A stretch of DNA of 64,000 nt from Algoriphagus pacificus (GTDB taxonomy: Bacteria; Bacteroidota; Bacteroidia; Cytophagales; Cyclobacteriaceae): NCBI RefSeq assembly GCF_017254845.1, contig NZ_JAFKCU010000002.1, positions 558,001 to 622,000 of the forward strand. Direction: 5' to 3'. A model generated the notes under the pieces. That model was not told the origin of the DNA, made no database searches, and was given only the letters and a program-made list of their open reading frames with translations. A program made the position numbers and the translations under genes. Below, piece after piece: positions 27,452-35,653 of this stretch. Position 1 is the stretch's first letter. Each line of letters begins with the position of its first letter.

Positions 27452-29003
27452 TATTTTTCTTTCCGGTAGGTTCTGGAGCTACCAGAACTACTGGTTCGTA
27501 AAGATTTTTAGTCAGAATTTTTCCAGTACTTGGATCCAGCTTTAAATCCTCAAAAGCAAGTGGTAGAAGGATTTCTCCAGAATCTGAGATCAAGCCTGTT
27601 TTACCGTCTTTTTGAACGATAATCATGTCTCTTTGATCTCTTCGGATATTTTCGAATTCCACTGGAATCATTTCATTTCCCTTAGGATCAAGGATCCCTG
27701 ACTTACCAGCTTTTTCCACTAAAAAATATCCGTCTTTAGTTCTAGAAATTTGATCAAAACCTTCCTTGGTTACAGTTTCTCCTAGATTATTAAGAAGGTA
27801 ATAATTTGTGTTTGCTCTTGCTATAGCCAAGCCTTTAGTAAATGGTTTGATTTCATCCCAAGTTGGACTTGTCAGGGTTTCTCCATTAGGTTTGATCAAT
27901 CCCCATTGTCCACCTAATTTGTAAGCAGCCAAAGATTCTGAGAATAAGGTGACATCATTATACTGAGGCTGAATGACCCATTCTCCAACAGAATTTACAA
28001 AACCGATAGCATTTTGATCCATTGCTGGAAAGAGGCCATCAGAACCCATTAATATTTTATTCAGCGGAGCATTAGGTCTTACTAGCCAACCTTTTTTACC
28101 CAATAATCCCAAGTTTCCATCTCTGAAGCGCACATTATAGAGGTTCTCATCGATTTGAGTGACTTCTTCCATTCCTACGGCATCTAGAAGGATTCCATCT
28201 TCTTCCATGACTCTCCTTAGCTTTCCATGGATAAACTCGAGCATCAAACCATTTTCCAAGGTGATTTTATGAAATGAGTTATAGCGAACATTTGCGCTGA
28301 TATCATTTCCCTCGATGAGTAAAAACTGGTTTTCATCAAAACCAAAATAAAAATTACCGCGATTGTGCTTCAGTTCGTCAACAACTGGATCCATCACATA
28401 ATCACCTTCTCGATTGATCAATCCATACCCTGAAGCTTCTTTTGCCAATAAAAAATCACCTTCAGAGTCCTCTAATAATTCAAAAGCTTTCTCACCAGAA
28501 TTGGAAAGAGGAATGAAATATTCACCTCCGATTTTTGTAATCAACATGCCGGTTTTGGTAAGCTTGGCTTCATCCAATCTGCCCAGTGGAGTGGTTTTCC
28601 CACTTCCTCTTTCGAAGATCCAATAATTGTTTCCTTTTCTGGCTAACAATAAATTGAAATAAGTCTGAATCTCATCGTATTCAAGTGGCAAGACTTGCTG
28701 ACCGTATTCATGGAAAGCTCCGATTCCATTTGGTCCTTTTACCAAAATCCAGGGTTCTAAGTATTGATAGATTTCATAGCCTTGAAGTGAAACAGCAGGC
28801 TTGAGATCGGCTGAAAGCAGGCTTAAAACGGAGTCTTTTTTACCGATTCTGACAGTTTCGCTCAAGATGTCCAACTGATCATAAAGTAACCTTGACTCAA
28901 GTTTGAATTGATCGTTGTAGACCTCCCAGGTTTGCGCTTGCGAATGAGTAATGGATAATAATGTGAAAAGACAGAGGCTATAAATACCTAATTTCTTGCT
29001 CAT
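27438..29003 (-). CDS. WG-repeat secreted protein
   Basis: A 521-residue protein with a signal peptide (YSLCLFTLLSITHSQAQ). It is built of degenerate WG (KWG) repeats of about 50-60 residues: GYGLINREGDYVMDPVVDEL, GNLGLLGKKGWLV, AIGFVNSVGEWVIQPQYNDV, GQWGLIKPNGETL, GKSGILDPKGNEMIPVEFEN and GKTGLISDSGEILLPLAFEDL. The repeat class is beta-rich and likely a binding surface; the ligand is unknown. It ends in a basic tail (GKKNKKRD) encoded inside the shared terminator. Confidence 0.88.
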   Translation of the reverse strand: MSKKLGIYSLCLFTLLSITHSQAQTWEVYNDQFKLESRLLYDQLDILSETVRIGKKDSVLSLLSADLKPAVSLQGYEIYQYLEPWILVKGPNGIGAFHEYGQQVLPLEYDEIQTYFNLLLARKGNNYWIFERGSGKTTPLGRLDEAKLTKTGMLITKIGGEYFIPLSNSGEKAFELLEDSEGDFLLAKEASGYGLINREGDYVMDPVVDELKHNRGNFYFGFDENQFLLIEGNDISANVRYNSFHKITLENGLMLEFIHGKLRRVMEEDGILLDAVGMEEVTQIDENLYNVRFRDGNLGLLGKKGWLVRPNAPLNKILMGSDGLFPAMDQNAIGFVNSVGEWVIQPQYNDVTLFSESLAAYKLGGQWGLIKPNGETLTSPTWDEIKPFTKGLAIARANTNYYLLNNLGETVTKEGFDQISRTKDGYFLVEKAGKSGILDPKGNEMIPVEFENIRRDQRDMIIVQKDGKTGLISDSGEILLPLAFEDLKLDPSTGKILTKNLYEPVVLVAPEPTGKKNKKRD

Positions 29004-29030
29004 TGAGGCGGGGATATTTTATGAAGGTCC

Positions 29031-29061
29031 CAAATATAAAATGACCAAAGGTTTTAACAAT
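29031..29061 (-). promoter_or_regulatory. Candidate promoter of the WG-repeat gene
   Basis: On the minus strand TATATTTG (29031-29038) matches the Bacteroidota -7 element and is preceded after 19 bases by ATTG (29058-29061), one mismatch from TTTG. It overlaps the hemA terminator, so termination and initiation share the same 35 bases. Confidence 0.4.
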
Positions 29062-29073
29062 CCTTTGGTCATT
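29039..29073 (-). terminator. Intrinsic terminator of hemA
   Basis: AAATGACCAAAGG pairs with CCTTTGGTCATTT (13 bases) around a nine-base loop, 20 bases past the hemA stop. The T tract is short (TTTTATATTTG). Confidence 0.75.
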
Positions 29074-29094
29074 TCTCTTTTAAGTTTTTATGAA

Positions 29095-30363
29095 TTACTT
29101 TTTGATGTTTTCCCTATCTAGGTTAAATAGATCTGAGATAATCTCGATCATTTCCTCGGCTTGATCTCTTTTGCAAGCTGCCCTCAGTTGGACAACAGGA
29201 ACTTTCAGAATCTTCTGCATCATGCTTTTTGTAATCTTATCGATTACCGCAAATTCCTTTTCATCAGCATTTTTCATGTATCTGCTTAATTCTTCAAGGC
29301 GAATCTGCTCAAGCGTTTGCTTTAACTTATTGATGGTAGGAGATACCATCATTTCTTTTTTCCAATTATAGAACTCCTCGATGCTTTCTCCGATAATTTC
29401 TTCTACCAAAGGAATTGAAGCTAAACGCTTTTCTAAAGCTTCAGAGGTTTTACTTCGGATATTGTCCACATTATAAAGAATGACTCCTGGTACATCTTCC
29501 ACAGAAGTTTCAATGCTTCTTGGAACAGAAAGGTCAATCAATAATTTATAACTCGGAATCTCAAATTTCTTAATGAGCTCCTTGGTGATGAAAGGTTCAT
29601 TTTTCATGATAGAGCAAACGATCACATCTGCATCTTTCATGGCGTCCACACAATTTTCAAATGGGACAACTTCAAAACCAAGTGGACCAGCAATTTCTTC
29701 AGCTTTAGCAAGAGTTCTATTGGTTACTTTCACTTGGGCATTGGGAAGGTAGACCATGTTTTTGGCCACATCCTCTCCAATTTCACCAACACCGATCAAT
29801 AAAATTCTTGGCTGGTAGGTGTTCGAAGTCAGGCTTTCAATGAGCTCAATGGCTGCATATGAAAGTGAAGCCGCTCCCTCACGGAAACTCGTTTCTTGAA
29901 CAATTCGCTTATTCGTAAAGAAAACTGTATGCATCAGACGATGAAGAAAAGGACCTGCCATTTCTAAATCAGCTGATGCCTGATATGCTCTTTTTACTTG
30001 GTTTGAAATCTGAATGTCTCCGACAACTTGAGCTTCTAATCCCATGGAGACTCTAAAAAGATGAGAGATTGCTACCCTGTCATCGTTGTAAATCTGGAAA
30101 TACTCCAAATAATTTACAATGTCGTGAAGACCTTTTTCCAGCCCTACTAACTTGATGATTTCGGTACTAAGATCCAGATCATGACTGTAATAAACCTCAG
30201 TTCTATTGCAGGTAGAAAGAATCAGCACATCATTCAAGCTAAAAAACTCTTTTAGCTTGATTAGAATGCGCTCGATCTCCTGATCGCTGAGAGCGATAAT
30301 CTCCCGGATCTGGACTGGTGCAGTCTTATGTGATAAACTTAATGCTCTGAACTTGATTTGCAT
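29095..30363 (-). CDS. hemA: Glutamyl-tRNA reductase
   Basis: The product (422 residues) reduces Glu-tRNA to glutamate-1-semialdehyde with NADPH, the first committed step of C5 haem synthesis. The catalytic Cys52 is in LILSTCNRTEVYY. Domain markers are SHKTAPVQIRE, GLEAQVVGDIQISNQVK, the NADPH-binding ILLIGVGEIGEDVA, KVTNRTLAKAEE and IDLSVPRSIE. The C-terminal helical dimerisation domain follows. A -7-like TAAATTTG lies on the minus strand at 30381-30388. HemL is encoded at 4416 in the same window. Confidence 0.97.
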   Translation of the reverse strand: MQIKFRALSLSHKTAPVQIREIIALSDQEIERILIKLKEFFSLNDVLILSTCNRTEVYYSHDLDLSTEIIKLVGLEKGLHDIVNYLEYFQIYNDDRVAISHLFRVSMGLEAQVVGDIQISNQVKRAYQASADLEMAGPFLHRLMHTVFFTNKRIVQETSFREGAASLSYAAIELIESLTSNTYQPRILLIGVGEIGEDVAKNMVYLPNAQVKVTNRTLAKAEEIAGPLGFEVVPFENCVDAMKDADVIVCSIMKNEPFITKELIKKFEIPSYKLLIDLSVPRSIETSVEDVPGVILYNVDNIRSKTSEALEKRLASIPLVEEIIGESIEEFYNWKKEMMVSPTINKLKQTLEQIRLEELSRYMKNADEKEFAVIDKITKSMMQKILKVPVVQLRAACKRDQAEEMIEIISDLFNLDRENIKK

Positions 30364-30562
30364 GGGTACAAGTCTTGCTGCAAATTTAATATACTCTGAA
30401 TAGGTATAAGCCTTTTTTGCGAAGCGATCTTACAATTTGGAATTCGTCTAAATAACAAATTTTAATTATTCACAAATTTCAGGATTATTGAAATCAAATG
30501 CCAATATTCTTAAATTATAGGTGATTGACAGAATCAATCGGAATCATATTAGCGATTTTTTT

Positions 30563-31243
30563 ATGAAAGGCAATTTATTTTTCTGGCTTAAGTCCTACTT
30601 CGGTTTTTCCAATAAGGAGTCGAGAGGTTTTTTATTCTTGCTCCCATTTTTGACTATCCTGATTTTATTTCCCAGTGTTTTTGATTTGATCAAGAAGAAA
30701 GAGTCTGTTGAATTTGAAGCTCACTATCTCAAGCAAATTGATTCTCTTGAGAAAGCCGGAATCCAATTGTTGCAATCTCCAGATCCTGTTTTTAATTATT
30801 CAGATACCATCAAAGGAAAACCAGAATCCAAACAATCTGAGAATTTAAATCGAATATCAATCCTAGAAGCAGATTCAGTCACTTTACAAATTGTTCCTGG
30901 AATCGGTCCTGGATTGGCTGGGAGAATTATCAAGTATAAAATTCAATTGGGTGGCTTCCATAGTCCTGATCAATTGTTAGAAATTTATGGATTGAAAGAA
31001 GAAACCGTTCAGGAGCTTTGGAAGTATTTCGAGTTTGAGCCTTTGGTTTTCCAAAAACTCAACATAAATGACTTAGAGGTGGCTGATTTGGCTAAACATC
31101 CATACATATCCTATGCTGAGGCAAAAGTAATTTTTGCCTACAGAAACCAACATGGAAATTACCGATCTGCCGATGATTTGAAACAGATCAAAATCTTTAA
31201 GGAATCCTGGATTGATCAGTTAAGACCTTATTTGGCTTTTTGA
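30563..31243 (+). CDS. ComEA-like helix-hairpin-helix protein
   Basis: A 226-residue protein from ATG 30563; the frame also opens at GTG 30521, giving 14 extra residues. One membrane segment (FLFLLPFLTILILF) near residue 27 anchors it, followed by a charged linker. Two helix-hairpin-helix units follow: TLQIVPGIGPGLAGRIIKYK with FHSPDQLLEIYGL, and LEVADLAKHPYISYAEAKVI with YRSADDLKQIKIF. Relatives bind DNA non-specifically, as ComEA does in uptake. The topology would put the HhH part outside the cytoplasm. No competence genes are nearby. It overlaps the amidohydrolase gene by 16 bases at the 3-prime end. Confidence 0.82.
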   Translation: MKGNLFFWLKSYFGFSNKESRGFLFLLPFLTILILFPSVFDLIKKKESVEFEAHYLKQIDSLEKAGIQLLQSPDPVFNYSDTIKGKPESKQSENLNRISILEADSVTLQIVPGIGPGLAGRIIKYKIQLGGFHSPDQLLEIYGLKEETVQELWKYFEFEPLVFQKLNINDLEVADLAKHPYISYAEAKVIFAYRNQHGNYRSADDLKQIKIFKESWIDQLRPYLAF

Positions 31244-32910
31244 TAAACTGTTTCTCCTCCTATAATCGTAGCCCAAATAGGCAAGTCTCGAAGTTTCTCG
31301 GAATCTTCCACCATGATATCATTTTCCATGATTACTAAATCAGCCAATTTTCCTGCCTCTATACTGCCTTTTAGATTTTCTTCGAAATTCGCATAGGCTG
31401 CCCAGATTGTCATTCCTTTCAAAGCTTCCTCGCGAGTCAGTTTATTTTCTGTCTGAAAGCCTTCATCCGGCCAATTGTTTTTGTCCTTTCTCGCTACTGC
31501 AGCATGAAATCCGTAAAGTGGATTGATAAATTCAACAGGAAAGTCACTGCCTAATGCAATTATTCCATTTTGGTCAAGTAACTCTTTGAAAATATAAGCA
31601 TGCTTAATTCTCTCAGGGCCCAATCGCTGTTCTGCCCAATACATGTCTGAAGTTGCGTGGGTAGGCTGAACTGATGGGATGACACTGTATTCTGCAAATT
31701 TCGAAACATCATCAGGATTGACTACTTGGGCATGTTCGATTCTCCATCTCAAGTCATTTTTACCTTTCAATACCTTAGCATAAATGTCCAATAATGTTCT
31801 GTTGGCAGAATCACCGATGCAATGTGTATTCATCTGAAAACCCTGAGCATGCATTTTTTCTGCGAGATCCAGAAATTCTTCAGGTTTACTCAAAAGGAAA
31901 CCCATTTCTTCAGGCTTATCTGTATATGGTTTTAATAATGCGGCGCCTCTTGATCCCAAAGCACCATCTCCATAGATTTTAAAACTTCGGATAGTCAGAT
32001 TATCATCTTGGTAAATTCCTTGCTCAAAATAATAGTCCATGTTTTCCTTCGTAGGATTTACCATGGCATAGATTCTCATTTTCAAAGAAGAATCTGCATA
32101 CATTTTTTTGAAAAGATCAATGGTACTTCTATTTAATCCCGCATCAACTACAGAAGTTAAACCTACCTCAAAGCAATTCTTTTGAGCATCAAGTAATGAT
32201 TTTCTTGCTTGCTGTTCGGTGGTTGCTGGAATTTTATCCGTTATTAAATCGATGGCGTTATCGACCAAAACTCCCGTGGTTTTGCCATTTTCAACAAGAA
32301 CACTTCCGCCCAAAAGTTTTGTAGAGGCAGTAATTCCTCCGATACTCAAAGCTTTTCCGTTTACTAAAGCTGCGTGACCATCGATGCGCGAAAGGATCAC
32401 TGGTTTATCAGGAAACAGTTCATCTAATAGTTCACGGTTTGGAAACTCTTGTCCTTCCCAAAGATTTTGATCCCAACCTCGACCCAAAATCCAAGCCTCA
32501 TCAGGATTTGCATCAGCATAGACTTTAACACGCTGAATCAACTCTTCAAAACTCTTTGCGCCAACCAAGTCAACTACGCGAAGACCTTCTCCATATCTAA
32601 AGAAGTGGGTATGCGCATCGATAAAACCAGGATAAACTGATTTTCCTTCCAAATCGATAGTTTCAAGTGCTTCATATTTGGAGCTGATGTCATCATTAGA
32701 GCCAACGGCTACAAACTTCCCGTCCTTAATGGCCAAAGCCTGAGCAATTTCAAATTCAGGATTGACTGTATAGACGGTTCCTCCGAAATAAATTTTATCA
32801 ACCAGAGTTTTTGGTTCCTGACAGGAGAAATTCAAAACCAAAGCGCACAAGGCGAAAAACGAACAAAACTTTATGTATTTCTTCAATTCGTATTGGGTTT
32901 TAATGCACAT
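31228..32910 (-). CDS. Exported amidohydrolase (YtcJ-type, Amidohydro_3)
   Basis: A 560-residue metal-dependent hydrolase with a lipoprotein-like signal (FFALCALVLNFSCQ). The amidohydrolase start VYPGFIDAHTHFFRYGEGL supplies the HxH metal ligands. GRGWDQNLW, ILSRIDGHAALVN, IYGDGALGSRGAAL, MNTHCIGDSANR, RIEHAQVV, IALGSDFPVE and the closing GSIEAGKLADLVIME fit the YtcJ family. Substrates in the family are mostly unknown amide or ester compounds. Only 9 bases separate its start from the divergent HsdR-N gene, and it converges on the HhH gene with no terminator seen. Confidence 0.9.
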   Translation of the reverse strand: MCIKTQYELKKYIKFCSFFALCALVLNFSCQEPKTLVDKIYFGGTVYTVNPEFEIAQALAIKDGKFVAVGSNDDISSKYEALETIDLEGKSVYPGFIDAHTHFFRYGEGLRVVDLVGAKSFEELIQRVKVYADANPDEAWILGRGWDQNLWEGQEFPNRELLDELFPDKPVILSRIDGHAALVNGKALSIGGITASTKLLGGSVLVENGKTTGVLVDNAIDLITDKIPATTEQQARKSLLDAQKNCFEVGLTSVVDAGLNRSTIDLFKKMYADSSLKMRIYAMVNPTKENMDYYFEQGIYQDDNLTIRSFKIYGDGALGSRGAALLKPYTDKPEEMGFLLSKPEEFLDLAEKMHAQGFQMNTHCIGDSANRTLLDIYAKVLKGKNDLRWRIEHAQVVNPDDVSKFAEYSVIPSVQPTHATSDMYWAEQRLGPERIKHAYIFKELLDQNGIIALGSDFPVEFINPLYGFHAAVARKDKNNWPDEGFQTENKLTREEALKGMTIWAAYANFEENLKGSIEAGKLADLVIMENDIMVEDSEKLRDLPIWATIIGGETVYQKAK

Positions 32911-32919
32911 ATTTGAAGT

Positions 32920-33393
32920 ATGAAACAGGATTTAAATCGTGTTCAGCTACCGATTCTTAACCTTCCGCCTTTTGAACCTAAGCTTCAGGAAATTGACGGG
33001 AAATTAGGGATTTTTGACAGTCTCAGAAAGAAGTATTTGATATTAACTCCAGAAGAATGGGTGCGGCAGCATTGGATTAATTATTTAATTCATCATTTGT
33101 CATTTCCTAAAGGTTTGGTAGCGTTGGAAAAGGGCTTGACTTATAATCAACTCCAGAAGCGAACGGACTTGGTGGTGTGGAATAATGAAGGAAATCCTTA
33201 TTTGTTGATCGAGTGCAAGGCGCCTCAAATAAAGCTTTCTCAAAAAACGATGGAGCAAGCCTGCCTTTACCACCAGGAAATCAAATCAAAGTTTCTGATA
33301 ATCAGTAATGGACAACAACATGTTAGTTTGGAATGGAATGCAGATGAAAAGAAATTTATCCAGTTGAAGCATTTCCCATCCACTCCTAATTAG
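32920..33393 (+). CDS. Orphan type I restriction HsdR N-terminal-like nuclease domain protein
   Basis: A 157-residue protein that consists only of the HSDR_N_2 domain: RKKYLILTPEEWVRQHWINY, then the PD-(D/E)xK-like core RTDLVVWNNEG..YLLIECKAP with Asp, Glu and Lys in the expected order, followed by KLSQKTMEQACLYH and FLIISNGQQH. No helicase, HsdM or HsdS gene is nearby. Stand-alone copies are conserved in Bacteroidota and are not obviously restriction enzymes. A nuclease role in DNA repair or defence is possible but unproven. Confidence 0.85.
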   Translation: MKQDLNRVQLPILNLPPFEPKLQEIDGKLGIFDSLRKKYLILTPEEWVRQHWINYLIHHLSFPKGLVALEKGLTYNQLQKRTDLVVWNNEGNPYLLIECKAPQIKLSQKTMEQACLYHQEIKSKFLIISNGQQHVSLEWNADEKKFIQLKHFPSTPN

Positions 33394-33453
33394 TGATTTA
33401 CTTATGATTTATCTCAGTCTTTTTTTAACTTTTACCCAAATAAATAGCCAGAT

Positions 33454-34167
33454 ATGAGCGGACATGCATCAAATACACCATGTGAACTTTGTGCAAGTAG
33501 GAAATACTCCCTCTTCTCGGATTTGTCAGAGCAACAGGTTTGTACAATTTCGGATCACAAAAACCTGATTTCTCATAGAAAAGGTCAGATTCTCTATTAT
33601 GAAGGCACAAATCCTTTGGGCATTTTCTGCATCAATTCCGGGGTGGTGAAAGTTTATAAAACCGCTTCCAATGGCAAAGAGCAAATTTTGCATCTTGCCC
33701 AAAAAGGGGATTTCCTTGGTTATTCTGCGCTCCTTGGAGAGGAAAATTATTCAAACTCTGCAATGATTGTGGAGGATGCCAAAATATGCTTTATTCCAAA
33801 AGAGGCTTTCCTAAATACACTTTTTAATAATACACCATTCTTCAAAAGAATCACCAAAGCCCTCAGCCATGAATTGGGTGTGATGGAGGAAAAACTCACA
33901 GATGCCACTCAAAAAAGCATCCGCGAAAGGCTTGCATTTACGATTTTACAGCTAGCCAATTCTTATGGTGTGGATGGAGGAGAAAATCAAAAAATAGATT
34001 TGATTTTGAGTAGGGAGGAGATTGCAGGTATCGTAGGAACAGCTACAGAATCAGTGATTCGTTTACTTTCTGAGTTCAAAAAAGATAACCTGATCGAACT
34101 GGATGGGAAAAAGATTATCGTGAAAGATAAAAGAGGCCTAGCTAGACTATCCGATTTTTACGCGTAA
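33454..34167 (+). CDS. Crp/Fnr-family transcriptional regulator
   Basis: A 237-residue regulator. The N terminus holds His4, Cys10, Cys13 (CELC) and Cys30, which could bind an Fe-S cluster as in FNR, though the spacing differs. A cyclic-nucleotide-binding-like beta roll covers about 35-145 (GQILYYEGTNPLGIFCINSG, AQKGDFLGYSALL). The C-terminal winged helix contains LSREEIAGIVGTATESVIRLLSEFKK. It heads the redox gene run that begins at 34204 and likely senses oxygen or redox state. Its own start is 60 bases after the HsdR-N gene. Confidence 0.93.
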   Translation: MSGHASNTPCELCASRKYSLFSDLSEQQVCTISDHKNLISHRKGQILYYEGTNPLGIFCINSGVVKVYKTASNGKEQILHLAQKGDFLGYSALLGEENYSNSAMIVEDAKICFIPKEAFLNTLFNNTPFFKRITKALSHELGVMEEKLTDATQKSIRERLAFTILQLANSYGVDGGENQKIDLILSREEIAGIVGTATESVIRLLSEFKKDNLIELDGKKIIVKDKRGLARLSDFYA

Positions 34168-34203
34168 TCTGAACCCAAAGAGACTTTCCCAAGTTGGAAT
34201 GAT

Positions 34204-34719
34204 ATGAAATCCAATAATCATTTCGGTTCCATCCTTTCATACCTTTTTATCTTTGTCAGTTTCTTTCTGCTGTCAAATTTTTCTCTTGGTCAGTCCTTGG
34301 CCTACAGGACTCTCCTGAATGGATTATATGACAATAAATTTCCTGTAGTTCACCCAACTCAGATTAAAAGCCTTTCTAATTACCAGGTTCTCGACACTCG
34401 AGAGAAGGAAGAATATGAAGTTTCTCATTTGAAAGGTGCCAAATGGGTGGGTTATGATACGTTCAACTTAGAAAATCTAGAAGGTTTGGATAAAGAAAAA
34501 CCCGTTTTGGTTTATTGCACAGTTGGAGCTAGATCCCAGGAAATTGGAAAGAAACTAAAAGAAAACGGCTTTAAAAATGTGTATAACCTCTATGGAGGAA
34601 TTATCCAATGGTCTAATGATGAACTTCCATTATATAAGGATAGTATTCCCACAAATGAGGTCCATACCTATACAAAATCCTGGGGGATATGGTTGAATCA
34701 TGGCAAGAAGGTCTATTGA
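34204..34719 (+). CDS. Exported rhodanese-domain protein
   Basis: A 171-residue protein with a signal or anchor segment (ILSYLFIFVSFFLLSNFSLG). One rhodanese domain follows: YQVLDTREKEEYEVSHLKGA, then the active-site loop VYCTVGARSQEI with the catalytic Cys, and NVYNLYGGIIQWSNDE. It probably moves sulfur or senses sulfane sulfur in the periplasm. It is 36 bases after the Crp/Fnr gene, in the same direction. Confidence 0.92.
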   Translation: MKSNNHFGSILSYLFIFVSFFLLSNFSLGQSLAYRTLLNGLYDNKFPVVHPTQIKSLSNYQVLDTREKEEYEVSHLKGAKWVGYDTFNLENLEGLDKEKPVLVYCTVGARSQEIGKKLKENGFKNVYNLYGGIIQWSNDELPLYKDSIPTNEVHTYTKSWGIWLNHGKKVY

Positions 34720-34819
34720 AGAAATTCTTTGTCTTTGGCACGACAAATGGCTAAACAAGGTCATCTTCTCCCTAATCAAACTCGTAAGTGATGAAAAAAG
34801 AAATAATGAATCATATTAA
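34700..34819 (+). CDS. Possible 39-residue small protein overlapping rhodanese and DUF547 genes
   Basis: An ATG at 34700 opens a frame of 39 codons (starts MARRSIEEILCLWHDKWL). It begins inside the last codons of the rhodanese gene and ends inside the first codons of the DUF547 gene, so it bridges the only gap between them. The composition is protein-like (amphipathic, basic). No family is recognised, and it may be fortuitous. Confidence 0.25.
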   Translation: MARRSIEEILCLWHDKWLNKVIFSLIKLVSDEKRNNESY

Positions 34820-35630
34820 AACTTATTTATTAGCCGGATTGGCATTCTTCTATTTGTCTTGCCAGAACTCCAATTCCGAAGTAAAAGGAAATTTAAAGGA
34901 TGAAGCGAAGCCCGTTGAAATGAATTCTTCAGAAGCAGCGGAAGTAGTAAACGGCCCAAACCATCAACCTTGGAGTGATCTATTGAAAAAGCATGTCAAC
35001 TCATCAGGAATGGTTGATTACGAAGGTTTTATTAAGGATAAAGCAAAATTGGAAGCCTATCTGAAAACGCTAAGCAGTGCTCGTCCAGATAAAAATACCT
35101 GGTCTCGAGAAGAACAATTAGCTTATTGGATCAATGCCTACAATGCCTTTACAGTGAAATTGATTGTAGATAATTATCCTACTAAAAGTATAAAGGATTT
35201 AGGTCCAGCCTTGAAAATTCCATTGGTCAGCGATGTGTGGCATTATAAATTCTTCCAAATTGAAGGGGAGGATTTCAGCCTAGATGAGATTGAGCATGGG
35301 ATCTTAAGGAAGGAATTTGATGAGCCAAGAATTCATTTTGCAGTTAATTGTGCTTCTATTTCCTGTCCACCTTTATTGAATGAAGCTTTTTTTCCTTCGA
35401 AACTTGACCAGCAATTGAATTCTCAAGCTGTTGCCTTTATCAATGGCGGAGTCAGAAATAAAATCAGCCAAAATTCGGTACAGCTTTCTTCCATATTTTC
35501 TTGGTTCAAGGGAGATTTTACAGATAATGGAAGTTTGATCGATTTTTTGAACAAGTATAGCAAGGTAAAAATTGATAAGAATGCTAAAATCAGTTATTTA
35601 GATTACGATTGGAATCTGAACAAACAATAA
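34791..35630 (+). CDS. DUF547 lipoprotein
   Basis: A lipoprotein of about 279 residues. Starts are possible at GTG 34788, ATG 34791 or ATG 34806. The last gives the cleanest lipoprotein signal (IKTYLLAGLAFFYLSCQ, lipobox LSC). The DUF547 domain has MVDYEGFIKDKAKLEAYL, EEQLAYWINAYNAFTVKLIV, SLDEIEHGILRKEF, and IHFAVNCASISCPPLLNEAF with two conserved cysteines. It resembles a papain-like fold family of unknown activity. In other Bacteroidota DUF547 genes accompany rhodanese, FAD oxidoreductase and glycosyltransferase genes, as here. Confidence 0.9.
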   Translation: MKKEIMNHIKTYLLAGLAFFYLSCQNSNSEVKGNLKDEAKPVEMNSSEAAEVVNGPNHQPWSDLLKKHVNSSGMVDYEGFIKDKAKLEAYLKTLSSARPDKNTWSREEQLAYWINAYNAFTVKLIVDNYPTKSIKDLGPALKIPLVSDVWHYKFFQIEGEDFSLDEIEHGILRKEFDEPRIHFAVNCASISCPPLLNEAFFPSKLDQQLNSQAVAFINGGVRNKISQNSVQLSSIFSWFKGDFTDNGSLIDFLNKYSKVKIDKNAKISYLDYDWNLNKQ

Positions 35631-35653
35631 GGTATTCTTAAAGCCAGATCTAC

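Noticed and set aside
32920-33393. Complete restriction-modification system
   Set aside because: Only the HsdR N-terminal domain is present; no methylase, specificity or helicase gene adjoins it.
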